Source: Neocallimastix lanati (nom. inval.) (Eukaryota > Neocallimastigomycota > Neocallimastigomycetes > Neocallimastigales > Neocallimastigaceae). From it: a stretch of DNA of 64,000 bases. The stretch covers positions 590,501-654,500 of the forward strand of contig JACVTC010000045.1 of the NCBI GenBank assembly GCA_016946835.1, read 5' to 3'. Position numbers and translations under genes: made by a program. Positions 1 to 12,420 of this stretch are shown here, piece by piece (position 1 is the stretch's first letter; each line of letters starts with the position of its first letter). The notes under the pieces are model-generated. The model saw only the letters and a list, made by a program, of their open reading frames with translations, searched no databases and was not told the origin of the DNA.

Positions 1-1780
1 GAAGAATTAAGCAATATGAAAAACTTAAATATATTTAATACAATTAAATATATACCCAAAAATGCCAATGTAATTACCTCACGATGGATTTTCAAATATA
101 AAAGAAATGCGAATGGCGAGATAACAAAAAGAAAGGCAAGATTGGTAGCACGAGGTTTTACCCAAGAATTTGGAATAGACTTTCATGATACTTTTGCACC
201 AACGTTAAAACACGATTCTATCAGAATTTTAACTTCAATTGCTGCCCAAAATAATTTTAATATAGAACAAATCGATATAAACGTTGCTTACCTTAATGCC
301 AAGTTAAGTGAAAATATTTATATGAAACCTCCAGAAGGTCATCCAGATTTTAATAGAAAATACTGGAAATTAAACAAGGCTATATATGGTCTGAAACAAA
401 GCGGACGAGAATGGAATAAAGAAATCAATAAATTTTTAACTAAAATAGGACTTAGAAGAATGGTAAGTGAACCATGTATTTATGTAAAAAACGATAAAAA
501 TAAAAACATTTTATGTATCGTAGGTATTTATGTTGACGATATTTTAATCGCTGGAAAAGAGAATGAAATTAAATGTATAAAAGATTATTTCAAAAGAAAA
601 TATAAAATAAAAGAAATTGGCGATGTGGATTTCGTTATCGGAATCAAATTTGTTAAACACAAAAATGGATATTTTATGCATCAAAGAAGATACATTATAG
701 AGGTTTTAGAAAAATTCAATATGAATAATGAAAAACCATTAAGGAATACAAAACCAATTACGGACGACAAACTTAGAAATATAAAGTTTAATCAAACTAC
801 TTACCGAAGTGCAATAGGAAATTTACTCTACATTGCTATATATACACCAGACCTGATATTCTATTTTCGGTAAGTAAAGCAGCACGAAAATCAAATAATC
901 CGAATATGGAAGACTGGAACAATGTCGTAAGAATACTAAGATATCTTAAAGGAACAACGAGTTACGGGATAAACTATACAAGGAAACTAGGAATAGAAGC
1001 CTTTGTTGATGCCGACTTTGCAGGAGACACTGAAACCAGAAGATCAACAACAGGTTTTTTAGTAACTATGGGCAACGCACCAACTAGCTGGTGTTCCAAG
1101 CTACAACACTGTGTGTCAACATCTACTGCAGAATCGGAGTATTATAGTCTGAGTGAATGTGGCAAGCACTGCATTTGGTATTTAAACTTAATGAAAGAAT
1201 TATAATATTAAATGTATTAAATTAAATTAGATAACAAAGCTGCCATATTCAATAGCAAAAATCAATCCATTAATCCGAAGACAAAGCATATTGATATAAG
1301 AATTCATTATATTAGAGAAATAATAAATAAAAATTTTATAAAATTAGAATATATTCAATCTCAAAATAATTTGGCCGATGGATTCACTAAATATCTAAAC
1401 AACACCCTTATGGAAAAATTCAGAAATTCTTTGTTATATAAAATTGAGGATTTAAAATTTTAATTCTAAAAATATAGTTAAAATTAAACAAATGTAACAT
1501 TGAAACGAAGTTACATTTGAGGAGGAGTGTTAAAATATATTTACTATATTTCATTTTATATTAACCAATCAATTATTTTAATAAATAATATTCATGTATA
1601 AAAGCTTTCTGAATGAATATGTTTTTCTTTAGTTCTATTTTTTTATAAAAAATATATTAATAAATAATAAAATATCTATAATATAAATAAATTAAACTAT
1701 TATTTAATTATATAAACATTAATGTGTCTAAAAAAATAAATATAATTTTAGTTAGTGAACAAAAAATTTATTCAAGAAGT
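1..1780 (+). mobile_element. Ty1/copia element, 3' half (RT, RNase H, 3' LTR), entering from the left edge
   Basis: The translation shows the copia reverse transcriptase (RWIFKYKRN, VARGFTQEFGIDF, AYLNAKL, YGLKQSGREWNK, and the catalytic YVDDIL at about 530-545). It is followed by RNase H (VDADFAGD, RRSTTGF, STAESEYYSLSECGKHCIWY) and the family's usual C-terminal end near 1460. After it come a stem-loop, a polypurine tract (GAGGAGGAG, 1519-1527) and an LTR starting TGTTAAAAT at 1528. The LTR's right end is only approximate because no second copy is in the window. The upstream half of the element lies outside the window. The copy is broken, with a small number of breaks, and is a fossil. Related copies lie at 34368-40251 and 42783-45973. 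Confidence 0.93.
1489..1527 (+). promoter_or_regulatory. Stem-loop and polypurine tract before copia 3' LTR
   Basis: CAAATGTAAC (1489-1498) pairs perfectly with GTTACATTTG (1510-1519) around an 11-nt loop. The GAGGAGGAG polypurine tract overlaps the foot of the stem and abuts the LTR TG. Polypurine tracts prime plus-strand DNA synthesis in LTR elements. The role of the stem is not known to me; the same arrangement occurs in three other copies (see findings). Confidence 0.7.
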
Positions 1781-1859
1781 CTTAATACAATGTGAGAGTT
1801 TTTTCATCGATCATCCAAATTCATTCCAAAGCGATGAAAAAAAAAATACATATGTCATA

Positions 1860-2402
1860 AATAAACTAAATGGACAACCTATTTAATTTTGATTTCTAAT
1901 ATAAACTCAGAAAATCCACATTTAAATGTTCTAAAATTTTCTTTAATTCTTGAAACAATTTTAATAATGCCGAAATTTTCACATTTAAATAACATATCAT
2001 CAACATGAAGTCCTATGACACAAGTTAGTTTATCCTTATGCTTTTTGAAGAAAATACATGAATCAGTAGAGGATTGATGAAATTTGTTTTTAATTAAAAA
2101 TTTTGTAATGGTTTTATTCCATTGGTGACCTGATTGTTTAAGACAGTACAATGCTTTGTTCAGTATGCAATAGCCTATTCCATAGTTTAAATCATCATGT
2201 AGGATATAGGTGTAAATTTCTTTGTCTAAGTCGACATTTATATAGGCTGATTTAAAATCTAATTGGTATACGTTTAATTGATATTTGGCGGCATAAGCAA
2301 GAAGTAATTTTATACAGTCAATATTTAAGATTGAACTATATGTAAGCTCATAATCAACCTCATATCTTTGGGCGAAACCTTTTGAAACAAATTCATCCAC
2401 AA
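1860..2402 (-). mobile_element. Ty1/copia reverse transcriptase fragment
   Basis: On the minus strand the translation runs through copia RT blocks: SKGFAQRYEVDYE, YQLDFKSAYINVDL, ALYCLKQSGHQWNK and HVDDML. The last corresponds to the catalytic YVDDxL block. It diverges well from the RT at 16-873, so it belongs to another copia subfamily. No LTR was recognised beside it. It abuts a plus-strand gypsy fragment at about 2403. It is a fossil fragment. Confidence 0.85.
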
Positions 2403-2404
2403 CT

Positions 2405-4145
2405 ATTTATCCAACGCCAAACAACTATACAAACTACTTAAAAAAGGTATCTCTTTCGAATTGACACCTGCACAAGAGGAAAATTTCCAATCTTTTAAAG
2501 ATAAACCCTTTCTGCGCCAATTCTTCAAATGCCCGACCTCGACGCTTCTTATGCCGGTATTGGAGGCTTACAAATAGATAACAACAATGTCGAAAAGCCA
2601 ATACATTATGTAAGTCGTTCTCTTAAGCCGGAAGAGATTAATTATGGTGCCACTGACATCGAAGCACCACAGCTACATATTGCATGAATAAATTCAAATC
2701 TTATATTTCATGTAGCAAATTCGATACAATACTATACATAGAATACAAAACCTTGTTAGATCTTTTTAAAAACAGAAAGCCCAACAACGCACGACAAACA
2801 CGTTTGATTATACTTCTCTCAATGCTGAACGTTAAGGTAATGAACGAACCAGGAAATAAGAACATAGTAACAGACATTTTTTCTCGTATTGAAACCGTAA
2901 ACTAAAAACTAATCACCACTTTAGCTACAAATCCTTCGACAATTAACACCACCGAAGACAATAGTTTACTTGGTATATTTAAAGAAAACTTTATTACAAT
3001 AGAAAATGAAAAATACTATATGAATAAAGAATGTAAAAATTTAAAGAAGATAAATGAAAACAATAATAACAGAATAGATCTAGAGTTAAAGGCTCACCGA
3101 GTAGGCCATAAAGGTATCTTCAAGATGTACAATAAAGTGAAACGTGAATATTACTGGAATAACAGGATTCTGAATGGCAAATATATAGTATCAACCTGCT
3201 TTAGATGTGAGATCTTTAAATCACAAAGAACAAACAACCAAACTGAAGATATCCCAATAAAACTCGGACTCCTATTCATGAAAATTGGATTAGATATAGT
3301 AGTAGTACCATTACCAAGGTCAACAAAAGGAAACTTATATATCATAGTTTATTACCTCACGAAGTGGGTGAAGCTGAAGCTACAGATAAAATTGAATCAG
3401 ACTATGTTATATTCTTTCTTTCTAAGGCCATTACTAGTCACAGATTCCTAGAAGTACTTGTGACAGACAATGGTCCGCAGTTCCGTTCAGATAAAACCTA
3501 GTCTTTTCTCGATCTATATGGAGTGTATATACAGTTTACCAGTACCTATCACAATGAATCCAATTGGGAAATTGAAAACAGAAACAAAGGGATATGTAAA
3601 TATTTTAAATTACTATGTAATAACAACCAAGGAACATGGGATTACATATTTTCTAGCGTACTGTGGGTACGCACTTGTAAATACGAAAAAACAATGTTTT
3701 CAAACTTCAAATTACTTTATGGAAGACGTGAATTAGAACTATTCGAGCTAATGATTAACTTAGATAAGAATGAAGATTATGAAAGTAAAGATAAATTTCT
3801 CATTAGACGATTTACAAAACATTATATGTGGATCAACGAAGCCATTAAGAATATCGAAACAGCGAATAAACTTTGTGAAAACCGCAGTAAACAAATGAAG
3901 AGACTTAGAGCAAACTATAATCCTGATGACTTAGTATTGGTGAAACTTATCAAAAGAAGAAAATTAAACCCATTTTTTGTTGGACTCATGAAGATAATTT
4001 AAAAACAATTCAACACTGTTATTCTTTGCAACACAATTACAAACCAAATTGGTGACCCTAACGTTAATTTAAAAACATAGTTCCATACCGACTTTACGAA
4101 ATAAAGACTTCAAGGTATGAATTCTGAACTTTGGTAGCGTATTAC
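2405..4145 (+). mobile_element. Ty3/gypsy pol fragment (RNase H to integrase)
   Basis: Several translated blocks follow gypsy order. RNase H: DASYAGIGGLQ and HYVSRSLKPEEINYGATD at about 2540-2670. The RNase H end: EPGNKNIVTDIFSRIE at about 2850-2900. Integrase zinc-binding region: HRVGHKGIFKM with CFRCE at about 3095-3215. Integrase core: GLDIVVVPLPRSTKGN and VTDNGPQF at about 3290-3480. A basic tail follows. No LTR is recognisable. The copy is broken in several places and is clearly old. Confidence 0.88.
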
Positions 4146-4154
4146 TTTACAAAA

Positions 4155-4350
4155 TGCTACATACATTAATATATTCATAAAACAATATATAACTAATAAT
4201 AATAATAAGCCACATATTTTATAACTATAAATATCATAAAAATGTACATTATTATTTTTATACTATTCTAATATTTTCATATAATAAAGATATTCGTATT
4301 TTTAAAATATTTAAAATATTAAGAGTCTTAGTCTTACCAAATTTAGCAAA
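4155..4350 (+). mobile_element. Copia LTR fragment with primer-binding site
   Basis: The segment from about 4155 to 4316 aligns by eye with the reverse complements of the LTRs at 31549-31785 and 6817-7020; shared blocks include AATAATAATAATAAGCCAC and ATAATAAAGATATT. It is followed at 4317 by TTAAGAGTCTTAGTCTTACC, the degenerate primer-binding site of this family. About 80 bp of leader after that resembles the leader of the copy at 31549. This is an isolated 5' end, a fossil; no gag is recognisable after it. Confidence 0.65.
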
Positions 4351-5196
4351 AATATAAAAGTTAAGTATTCAATATAATAATATTAAATATAAAAATATAA
4401 AAATAAATTAAAAAATAGATAAGTCATAGTTATTTTTATTAATAAATATAATAAATTATTTGTATATTGAAAATGGTTTAATTTTTTTTTTTTTTTGTCT
4501 TTATGCTTAAAAGGACAAACTTACATTAATTTACAATATCAATTGGATTAACTTTATTATATATATATATTTTTTAATTTATGAATTAGATTCTTTATTA
4601 TTATATTTTTGCTAATTTCAAACTGGTCATCTCTATTAACGCCGATAAATAAAAACCATTCATTAAATTTTATATTTTTCCAATCAAGTTTTATTTTTAT
4701 CCACAAATTAGAAACGTTATATTATTCAGTAACAATTAACCCATAGAGAGATTCCGAAACAATATATTTACATTATTTAATTAATAATATCTAACCAATG
4801 ATTATATCCTTTTAACTTTAATAAATGGATTTCTTTATATTTAGTAAGATGTTCAATCATTTCGTTATTTAGAGAACCACAATGTGTAATTAATCTCTTG
4901 CAGAATTAACTACGTTAATGTATTACTTATTATTTCTCTTCTTAGTCCAATGCTGGTATTTGAGGAAGTACACTAATTACACTTTCATTAATATTGTTCT
5001 TATTGTTATCTTCATTTATTATGTTAATATAATTTTTGGAAGTACTACTACAAGAATTGTTGCTAGTATTGTTATTTTTATTATTGCTATCTTTAACATT
5101 ATTACTGCAGCTAGTTATATGTTCGTTTGTAAAAGAACTAAATAATTTATTTTTTCTTTCTTCATTTTCAGATTCATCATCAGTATTATTTTGGAT

Positions 5197-5243
<47 letters not shown>

Positions 5244-6030
5244 ATATAAAGTGAAATACATTTCTTCTAAACTTCCTTTCTAGTCTTTTTTATTAAATAT
5301 ATATATTTTTTTACGTGATTCTTTAAATTATTTTTTTTTTTTTTTTAAATTATTAACTTATTGTTGATTATTTGGATGATTTTGACTTTATAATTATTGT
5401 GGTTATAATAGCTGATAATGTTATTGATTATAATATTTGATTTGTTTTGATAGTGAATTTAAATAGATATTATTAATTAAAGTTTGTTAATATAATACAA
5501 TTATAAAAATTAAAAATAAAATCTTATTGGTTTTATTTTATTTATAAAACTTAAATTAATATTATTTTTATTAATAAATTGATTTAAAAAAATATATATA
5601 TAATATTTTTAATTGGTGAATTCAATATTATTTATTAAAGCTTGATAATATAAGGGAATAGAAATTATTATGAATTAAGGTTTGAAAATGTGATGAAATA
5701 ATTGGGTTAAAACTATTTATTGTACAAATTTAGATAATTTATATAATTTTATTGTGGTAATTTTTTATTATTTGATATATATAATTTTTTTAAATTTTTT
5801 TTTTTTTTCTTTTATTCTTATATTTTTTTTTTTTAAAAAAATTTTGTTTATATTGTAAATGTCATCATTATTAAATATTAAATTTTAATATAAGTACAAT
5901 ATTATTTTTAAAAAGATAAACGTGATATAAGTGTATAATTTTTTGTTTATATTAATTTAATTTAAATGTTGATTTTAGAAACAATATAATACTTCATAAA
6001 TTGTTGGGATAATTATATTTAATAATATAT
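4351..6030. other. A+T-rich region with no recognised gene
   Basis: The region is almost entirely A/T with long T runs (5198-5239, 5330-5346). The only coding-like texture is a minus-strand stretch, listed separately. Confidence 0.6.
4940..5200 (-). pseudogene. Possible minus-strand Asn/Ser-rich coding remnant, unrecognised
   Basis: Read on the minus strand, this stretch is open and gives an acidic then Asn/Ser-rich peptide: DDESENEERKNK, then NNVKDSNNKNNNTSNNSC, then INESVISVLPQIPALD. It begins in a poly-Lys stretch caused by the long T run. The downstream minus-strand sequence to about 4640 has weak protein-like pieces but many stops. No family is recognised. It could be a low-complexity tail of a lost gene or a chance open frame. 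Confidence 0.25.
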
Positions 6031-7020
6031 GTTTTAATATTATTTTCAGGTTAACATTTTATTAACTGACAATTATTATATTTTCAGTTTAATAATATTT
6101 TTTTTTGTTATCTGCTTATTAAATTTTTTATTTAATTATTTCAATTGATTTATCTTATTATTTTAAGATCAAATGATTTCTTTATTATTTGCAGATTAAC
6201 ATTTATGTTACCTGACTATTATTGTATTTATTTTCAGTTTAACATGTTAAAATTAACATATTAACTGACAATACTGTCATTTTCAGTTTAATTCAATATT
6301 AATTGACTATTCTATCATATATTTTTTAGTTTAATATTGAATTAACTTACTATTCTTTCATTTTTTTTTTTTTTATTCAAAATAAAATTTGATTAATTAT
6401 ATTATTTTTCAGTTCAAATTATAATTGACTGACTATATTATTTTTTCAGATCAAGTTATAATTTGTCTTACTATAATATATATAAATATTTTATTTATAA
6501 TGAATTATGATATTATTAAATTGTATTAATCCCTTATAAATTTATTTTAAAATATTTCTGATAATATATTTTAATTATGTAATTATTAAAATGACAAAAT
6601 TAATTGTAAAAATTATAATTAATTATATTATTTCTTTGTCAATTCGAAGTTAAATATTTTAATTGATAAATATAAAAATAAAAATGATGGTGAATATTGA
6701 AAATAGGAATGTTTTAGATTAATTTATTTATAAGATAAATATATTTATATATATAAATTATATAAATTATAACTTAACTTTTGGTTGAGCTCAGTTATAG
6801 GCTGAAACTCTTAATCTTTTTGAAATAAAAATATCTTTATTATGTTAAAAAAAATTAGAATGACATCTATTTATAAAATTATACATTTTTGTGGTATTTA
6901 TAGTTTACATAATATACGGCTTATTATTATTACCTATCATATATCTTACACAGATATATTAAAATAAATGACATTACTCCTTAAATTAATTTAATTATAG
7001 AACTATATATTTATATTTCT
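6030..7020 (-). mobile_element. Copia 5' end (LTR, primer site, leader hairpin array), minus strand
   Basis: The LTR lies at 6817-7020, with its inner end at 6817. It is followed on the minus strand by the primer site (the plus strand reads GCTGAAACTCTTAATC ending at 6816), then about 780 bp of leader. The leader aligns closely with the leader of the young element at 34640-35100. The array of self-complementary units (CAG-TTCAAATTATAATTG-type) occupies about 6030-6480. No gag is recognisable further along. It is a fossil fragment facing a second copia 5' end at 7310. Confidence 0.75.
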
Positions 7021-7305
7021 AATAATTATTAATTAAAAATCAAAATATTGTTAAATAAGTGAATAAATAGTAATAATATAATAAAAATCTAATTAAATTA
7101 GTGAATATTTAAATAAATAATTTAAAAAATTATTTAACTGGATTAAAATATTAATTTAAATAATGTAAAAAGATTTAAATTAATTAAGCCTCTTTATTAG
7201 AATGTTTGAATTTAATTTTAATTTTAATAATCTCTAATTTTAGTTAAATAATTAGTATAAATAATTAATTAAGAAAAAATTGTTAAATGCTAACGTTTAC
7301 TTCAA
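7021..7305. repeat. Dispersed 285-bp repeat, copy 1
   Basis: The sequence matches 32350-32640 closely over its whole length; shared blocks include AATTAATTAAGCCTCT and AGTTAAATAATTAGTAT. It begins exactly where the LTR at 6817-7020 stops short and ends at the leader of the next copia copy. No coding potential, terminal repeats or RNA-gene boxes were recognised. Confidence 0.7.
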
Positions 7306-7309
7306 TAAA

Positions 7310-9600
7310 TAATTCATGAGGGTTTAATAAAATTTAAAAATATCATAATTCATTGAAAGCAAAAAAAAAAAAAAAAAAAATTATATATATATATATATTT
7401 ATATATATATTATACTCAGTCAAATTATAACTTGAACTGATAAAAAAAAAATATAATCAGTAAATTAAAATTTGTATTGAAAAATAATATAATCAATCAA
7501 ATTATATATTGAATTAAAAAAATAAAATAGTAAGTCAATTATAATATGAACTGAAAAATAATATGGTAAATCAAATATTAATTTGAACTGAAAATACTAT
7601 TGCTAATTATTAATAATCAAAATATAAATATTTATTTCATAAATAAACTAATAAATTAAAATTATTACTCAAGAAATAAATATATTTAACTATAATATTA
7701 ATAAATATAAAATCAATTATAAATACTTTTTCAATCATATAAAGCCAATAATATTAATATTTAATTAAAATTAATATCAAATGACATAATTAAGAATATT
7801 ACATTAAAAATAAAAGATAAAAATAAAAAACATAATCGTACTGCTGAAATATATTATTTTTGTAACCCTTTATAATAAGTAATAAATATAACTTTACCAA
7901 TTATAAAAAATATATTATTAAAGTATTTCAAAGAAATATTAAATCATATATATTTAATTTCGTATTTATTTAATAAAAATTAAAAATATTATTTATTAAT
8001 GTATTAAATACATATAAATAAACATCTAAATATGTAATATATCCCTCCTCAATTATATTTTAAAATATTCTTATAATACAGAATATTAATAAATTATTAA
8101 TAAAATAAATTAATTCGTTTTAAAATTTTAATAATGGCTAATACAAGAAGAACTATTGATGAACCCATGGAAATTAGGCCAACAATTAAATTTAACTATT
8201 CTTAAAATTTTAGTAGAGAAGTTGAATTAAACAATGAAAACTATAATAGAGGAAGAACCAAAATCATTCATCTATTATCAATTAACAACCTAGTTGGTTA
8301 TATCACCAAAGAAAAGGTTAAAAAGTTAAGGAAAAGAGACATACAAGATTATCTATCTGAGTATATTGAAGATGAATCTATTGATACATTGGTATATGAC
8401 AAAAACACCAAGGTGGTTTACATCAATAATGATAATACAACAAAATGAATCGTCTTAAACAGCATTGGAGAAAAAACCCAAGATATTGTGCAAAGATCAA
8501 ACAAAAACGCTTTCGAATTGTTGAGAATTCTAAAAAGATCTTTTACCAAAAACATTAATACACGTAAATTAGAACTTAAAAATAAGTTAGATAATTTAAA
8601 GTATAACCCAGAAGTAGATATTAATATCTTTATTGCTGAACTACAAAATACCATTGATGAACTCAAGAAAATAGATAATGATATTGAACCAAGTATTAAA
8701 GTGGGCATCCTTAACAGAAGTCTTCAAGAGGAACTCCGTCGGATTAATGAATTCCAATTTAAAAATGATTGGAACAAATGTAGTGAATACTTTAAGAATG
8801 AATTGCCTGAAATCATCTCATCAAACTTGAAGGAATCCATAGATAATAATCAAAATAATAAAAACATATTCTCATTAGAAAATAATATTAACATTAATAC
8901 AAATAAGAAAAAACACTCTAAAACAAAAGAATTTACTAAAATACTAAAAATGGTAGATGTAATTACTGATGCAAATGGGGATATTTCTTTTATGAATGTA
9001 AAAATAGAAGAGATGATAAAAATAATAATAAAAGAAAAAAAACCTTAAAACGCAGAAGAAATAATTTTAAAAGAAAATATAATAAATTTAGAAATTATGC
9101 AAATTTCATGGAAATAGAAAGGTATGATACAAGCTATGCAGATGCTTTCACCAAAGATTACTATTCTCAAGATAATTTGAATATTAATTTTGCCATAATA
9201 ATATCGTCTATGTATATAAGAAAATGAAATAGAAATGAAGCCTTCAAATTAAATTCAAGTAACAAAAAATACAAATTATTAAAAGAATTATGGGAACCAA
9301 ATAATTATGATAATATTTTAATTTAATTGATAAAAATGAATGGTTAAAATCAGTCAATAATGAACTCAACAATATGAGAAATTTAAGAGTATACGAAACA
9401 ATTTATAAAATACCTAAGAATGAAAACTTAATATATGAATTTTTAAATTCAAACGCAACACACAAGGAGAAATAATCAAAAAAAAATCAAAATTAGTAGC
9501 AAAGGGATTTACGCAAGACTACTTCATAGATTATTAGGAATCCTTTGTACCTATCTTAAAACAAGAAACCTATCTTAAATATTCATATAACTTACTTAAG
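7310..9600 (+). mobile_element. Copia element remnant: leader, gag, RT start
   Basis: The leader (7310-8133) aligns with 34900-35856, including the hairpin array at about 7410-7610. A gag region starts at 8134 (MANTRRTIDEP, RPTIKFNYS) with the conserved blocks LLSINNLVGYITKEKVKKL and FTKNINTRKLELKNKLDN. It continues through a longer gag than the young copy and ends near 9170 in a basic stretch. A short N-terminal RT piece follows (EWLKSVNNELNNMRNLRVYE, about 9330-9570). The right end is a junction with an M13 peptidase fragment at about 9600. No LTR was found on either side. Broken in several places; clearly older than the copy at 34368. Confidence 0.85.
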
Positions 9601-9689
9601 TAAACAGACAATAACTAATTTATGGAATGGTAATAATAATAAAAAAAATATTTTAATAAATTTTCATTAATTAATATAAATAAACTAGA

Positions 9690-9724
<35 letters not shown>

Positions 9725-10566
9725 TATAAAATATTATTAATAAAAATAAATATTTAATTCAAAATATTTAAATTCAATTTTATATATAATAAATATTATA
9801 GGAATATCATTAAAAATTTCTTAGATATAAATACTAAATTAAATGTATTTAAATATATAATATCTGATGAACTTCACCAAGCTAAAAAATAATACGAAAA
9901 TGTTTCTGGTAAAAATGATTAAATTTTATTCATAAATGAATAAAATTTATAATATATATAATTACACATATATTCTTATATAATTTTATTCTTATTTCCT
10001 GTTTAATTTTAATATAAATTATTTTTTTTTAATTATAAAAATCAAAATAAATAAAAAAAGAGAAAATGACAAAAATATATTTTCATGAAGAAGAAAAACT
10101 ATTATTTAAAGACGATAATCCAAATTCAAACTATCTTAATTTAGTTGATGAGTATATGCCATTTGCTCTAAGTATAATATTATGCAGAAATGAAATTCCC
10201 TAAAAATATTAAACCAGAAACAATGAATATAATAGAAAATATTCGAAATTTAATGATTGATAGAATAAAAAAAATTAGAATGGATTAATGAATTTACAAG
10301 AGAGCATGCCATTGAAAAAGTTTTAAAGATTAAATATTTAATAGGATATTCGGATTATATTATTAATATTGAAAATATTTACCATCATTATAAATCATTC
10401 ATCACTAAAAATGACATTTTATCTTTATTAATTAGAATAACTAGTTCAAAAAATAAGAAACTATATGATTTATTTTATAATGAAAATTATATTGAATCAC
10501 AAATTAGTATCTTCTTTTTTGAACAATTTAGTAAAATCTATGATCTTATTTATTTTATATAATATT

Positions 10567-10570
<4 letters not shown>
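9600..10570 (+). pseudogene. M13 peptidase pseudogene fragment (end of exon 5 to exon 7)
   Basis: The segment aligns with 14466-15430 of the main M13 gene: the end of exon 5 (TNFMEW), the following intron, exon 6 (IIKNFLDINTKLNVF), and most of exon 7 (YMPFALS, AEMKFPKNIKPE, IGYSDYI). Stops and frame changes interrupt the coding parts, and there is no 5' or 3' end. The left junction with the copia remnant is abrupt, so this is a truncated duplicate, not a gene. It shares a downstream block at 10603-10680 with the intact copy's 3' flank. Confidence 0.85.
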
Positions 10571-10602
<32 letters not shown>

Positions 10603-10603
<1 letters not shown>

Positions 10604-10680
10604 ATAATTAATATAAAATTTAATTTAATTTATGGTGAAAATTAATAACATAATGAAATTAATAAATTGTTATTATTTTT
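10603..10680. repeat. M13-locus 3'-flank block, copy 1
   Basis: ATAATTAATATAAAATTTAA and the following GGTGAAAATTAATAACAT match 16863-16940, downstream of the main M13 gene. This supports segmental duplication of the locus rather than of the coding sequence alone. Confidence 0.65.
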
Positions 10681-11279
10681 TTCCTTCGAATTTTCACACC
10701 GGATTACGACTGTTCTTGTGAGGTTATCTTTTAAGCATTGCAAATTGAATCCAAAGAAAGAAGGAACACTATGCATATAGAAAATGTTTATTGGAAAATT
10801 AATTTTGGAGTTTTAAGGATTCATTTAAATAGTTATTGAAATATTTTTCATTAAGTATGAAGATTATTATGATAACTAGCAATACATGATTTTTGTGTTT
10901 AAATTTTATGAAATAAAAAAAAAAGAAAATATATGTTTTTTTTTTTCTGAAATTGTTTTCTAACTAGTCTTTATAATATAATTTATTCTTATATATATTT
11001 TATATATTTTTATATCTTTTTATATCTTTTTATATTTTTATTATTCTATTTCTTATAATTACAAAAGTTAAAAAAATAAGTTTATATATACATTTAAAAA
11101 ATATTATTAATTATCATTATATATTAATTGATTATCACATTTCAGATATATTATTAATTATCATTATATATTAAATGAATATCATATTTAAAAAATTGTA
11201 TTTTTGAAAAAGAAAAAATTCAATTTTTAATATGTAATTTATATTATACATATATATATATTATTTAAAAAAAAAAAAA

Positions 11280-11312
<33 letters not shown>

Positions 11313-11730
11313 AAAAAAAAAAAAGACTGTCTTAATTAATTATAATTTAACAAAATTTCAATGACTCAGTTAAAAAAAATAATTACTAATAGGTATAATT
11401 TTGTCAATATATTTGAAATAAATATATTAATATAAAATTTATTATATATTTAAAAAAATATAATAATTATTATATTAGTTTAAATTTTTACTTTATCTAA
11501 TTAACAATTTTTTTTATTTTTTTTCTATTTTATTGTATTTCTTTTTATATTATGATTATTTTATTTTAAAAATACTATAAATACTATTATTATCTTCTTT
11601 AAATATAACAATATTTATTAAGCATGATGAAATTATCTTTATTTTCTATAATTCAGTGTTATATGTTTTGATCAATACGACACAATTTTGGAGGTTCCAT
11701 AGAAATTCTATGATTCCATAATAGGAGCAG
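10680..11730. other. Intergenic A+T-rich stretch
   Basis: A slightly more complex part at 10683-10780 (CACCGGATTACGACTG, CCAAAGAAAGAAGGAAC) suggests a lost coding remnant but could not be assigned. The rest is A/T-rich, with (ATA)n and poly-A at 11265-11325. Confidence 0.5.
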
Positions 11731-11734
11731 TATT

Positions 11735-12230
11735 TGTGTAACCTTAAATTTATTTAAATATTTATTAATTTATTTATTTATATTTAATTATTTATTTATT
11801 TAAATTTTGAATAAATATTTTAATTGTTAAAAAAAATTATAAATTTTATAATAGACATATATAGAAATAATAATAAGATATATATAAAAATTTATATAAA
11901 AAGAAGGAAAAAATTAAAAATAAATTAGAATTATACAAAAATTCAAAATTATGCAAAATATAAAAATTTTTCCTTGCTTAAAATATGAAATTCAATAACT
12001 AGAGTATTATTATATCTTTATTATCTTTCAATTTAAAAATGTATTCTGTACCTTTTAACAAAAGTAAAGTATCCTTAAATTTAAAAAGGAGAAATTTATC
12101 ATTTGATATATCAGAAAATGTTAATGATATTGTTGATATTATGTAAGAAAAAATTTATGATACTTTGCCAGATGACATTATTGATATTATTGTAAATATA
12201 AATTTATCCATATAAATATAATGTTATATT
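11735..12230 (+). pseudogene. M13 peptidase pseudogene: promoter motif and exon 1 fragment
   Basis: TTTGTGTAACCTTAAAT at about 11733 starts an upstream region like that of the main gene. At about 12000-12225 the sequence aligns with exon 1 of that gene: signal-peptide core, then VPFNKSKVS, RRNLSF, ISENVNDIVDI and EKIYDTLPDD. A stop interrupts the frame and the match ends in intron-like sequence. Only the 5' end was duplicated or retained. Confidence 0.8.
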
Positions 12231-12340
12231 TATATATTAAATTGTATAAAAATATTATTTTTTTTTTAATTGAAATTTATTTGTGAAATCTATTTAATAA
12301 CAGATAATTAGAAAAATAAATATCTGTAATTGTCGTTTTC

Positions 12341-12420
12341 GTGTAACCTTGAATTTTTTTAAATATTTATTTATTTATTTATTCCTTTATTCATTAATTT
12401 ATTTATTTATTTTAACAAGA
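12341..12420 (+). promoter_or_regulatory. Conserved upstream block of the M13 gene
   Basis: CGTGTAACCTTGAATTT followed by TTTA-rich repeats lies about 345 bp upstream of the ATG at 12687. The same GTGTAACCTTAAAT block plus TTTA repeats precedes the two decayed paralogues (about 11735 and 22133). Conservation in three copies suggests a promoter or upstream element, though simple shared ancestry of the duplicates would also explain it. Confidence 0.4.

Noticed and set aside
4918-5254. Hydrophobic plus-strand frames suggesting membrane proteins
   Set aside because: They are readings of T-rich and Asn/Ser-codon-rich minus-strand text and a poly-T run; leucine/phenylalanine/isoleucine content follows from base composition.
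5036-5254. CRISPR-like or regulatory repeat arrays
   Set aside because: Repeats in the window lack uniform repeat-spacer spacing; they are minisatellites, leader hairpin arrays or homopolymers. No CRISPR array or bacterial operon is present.
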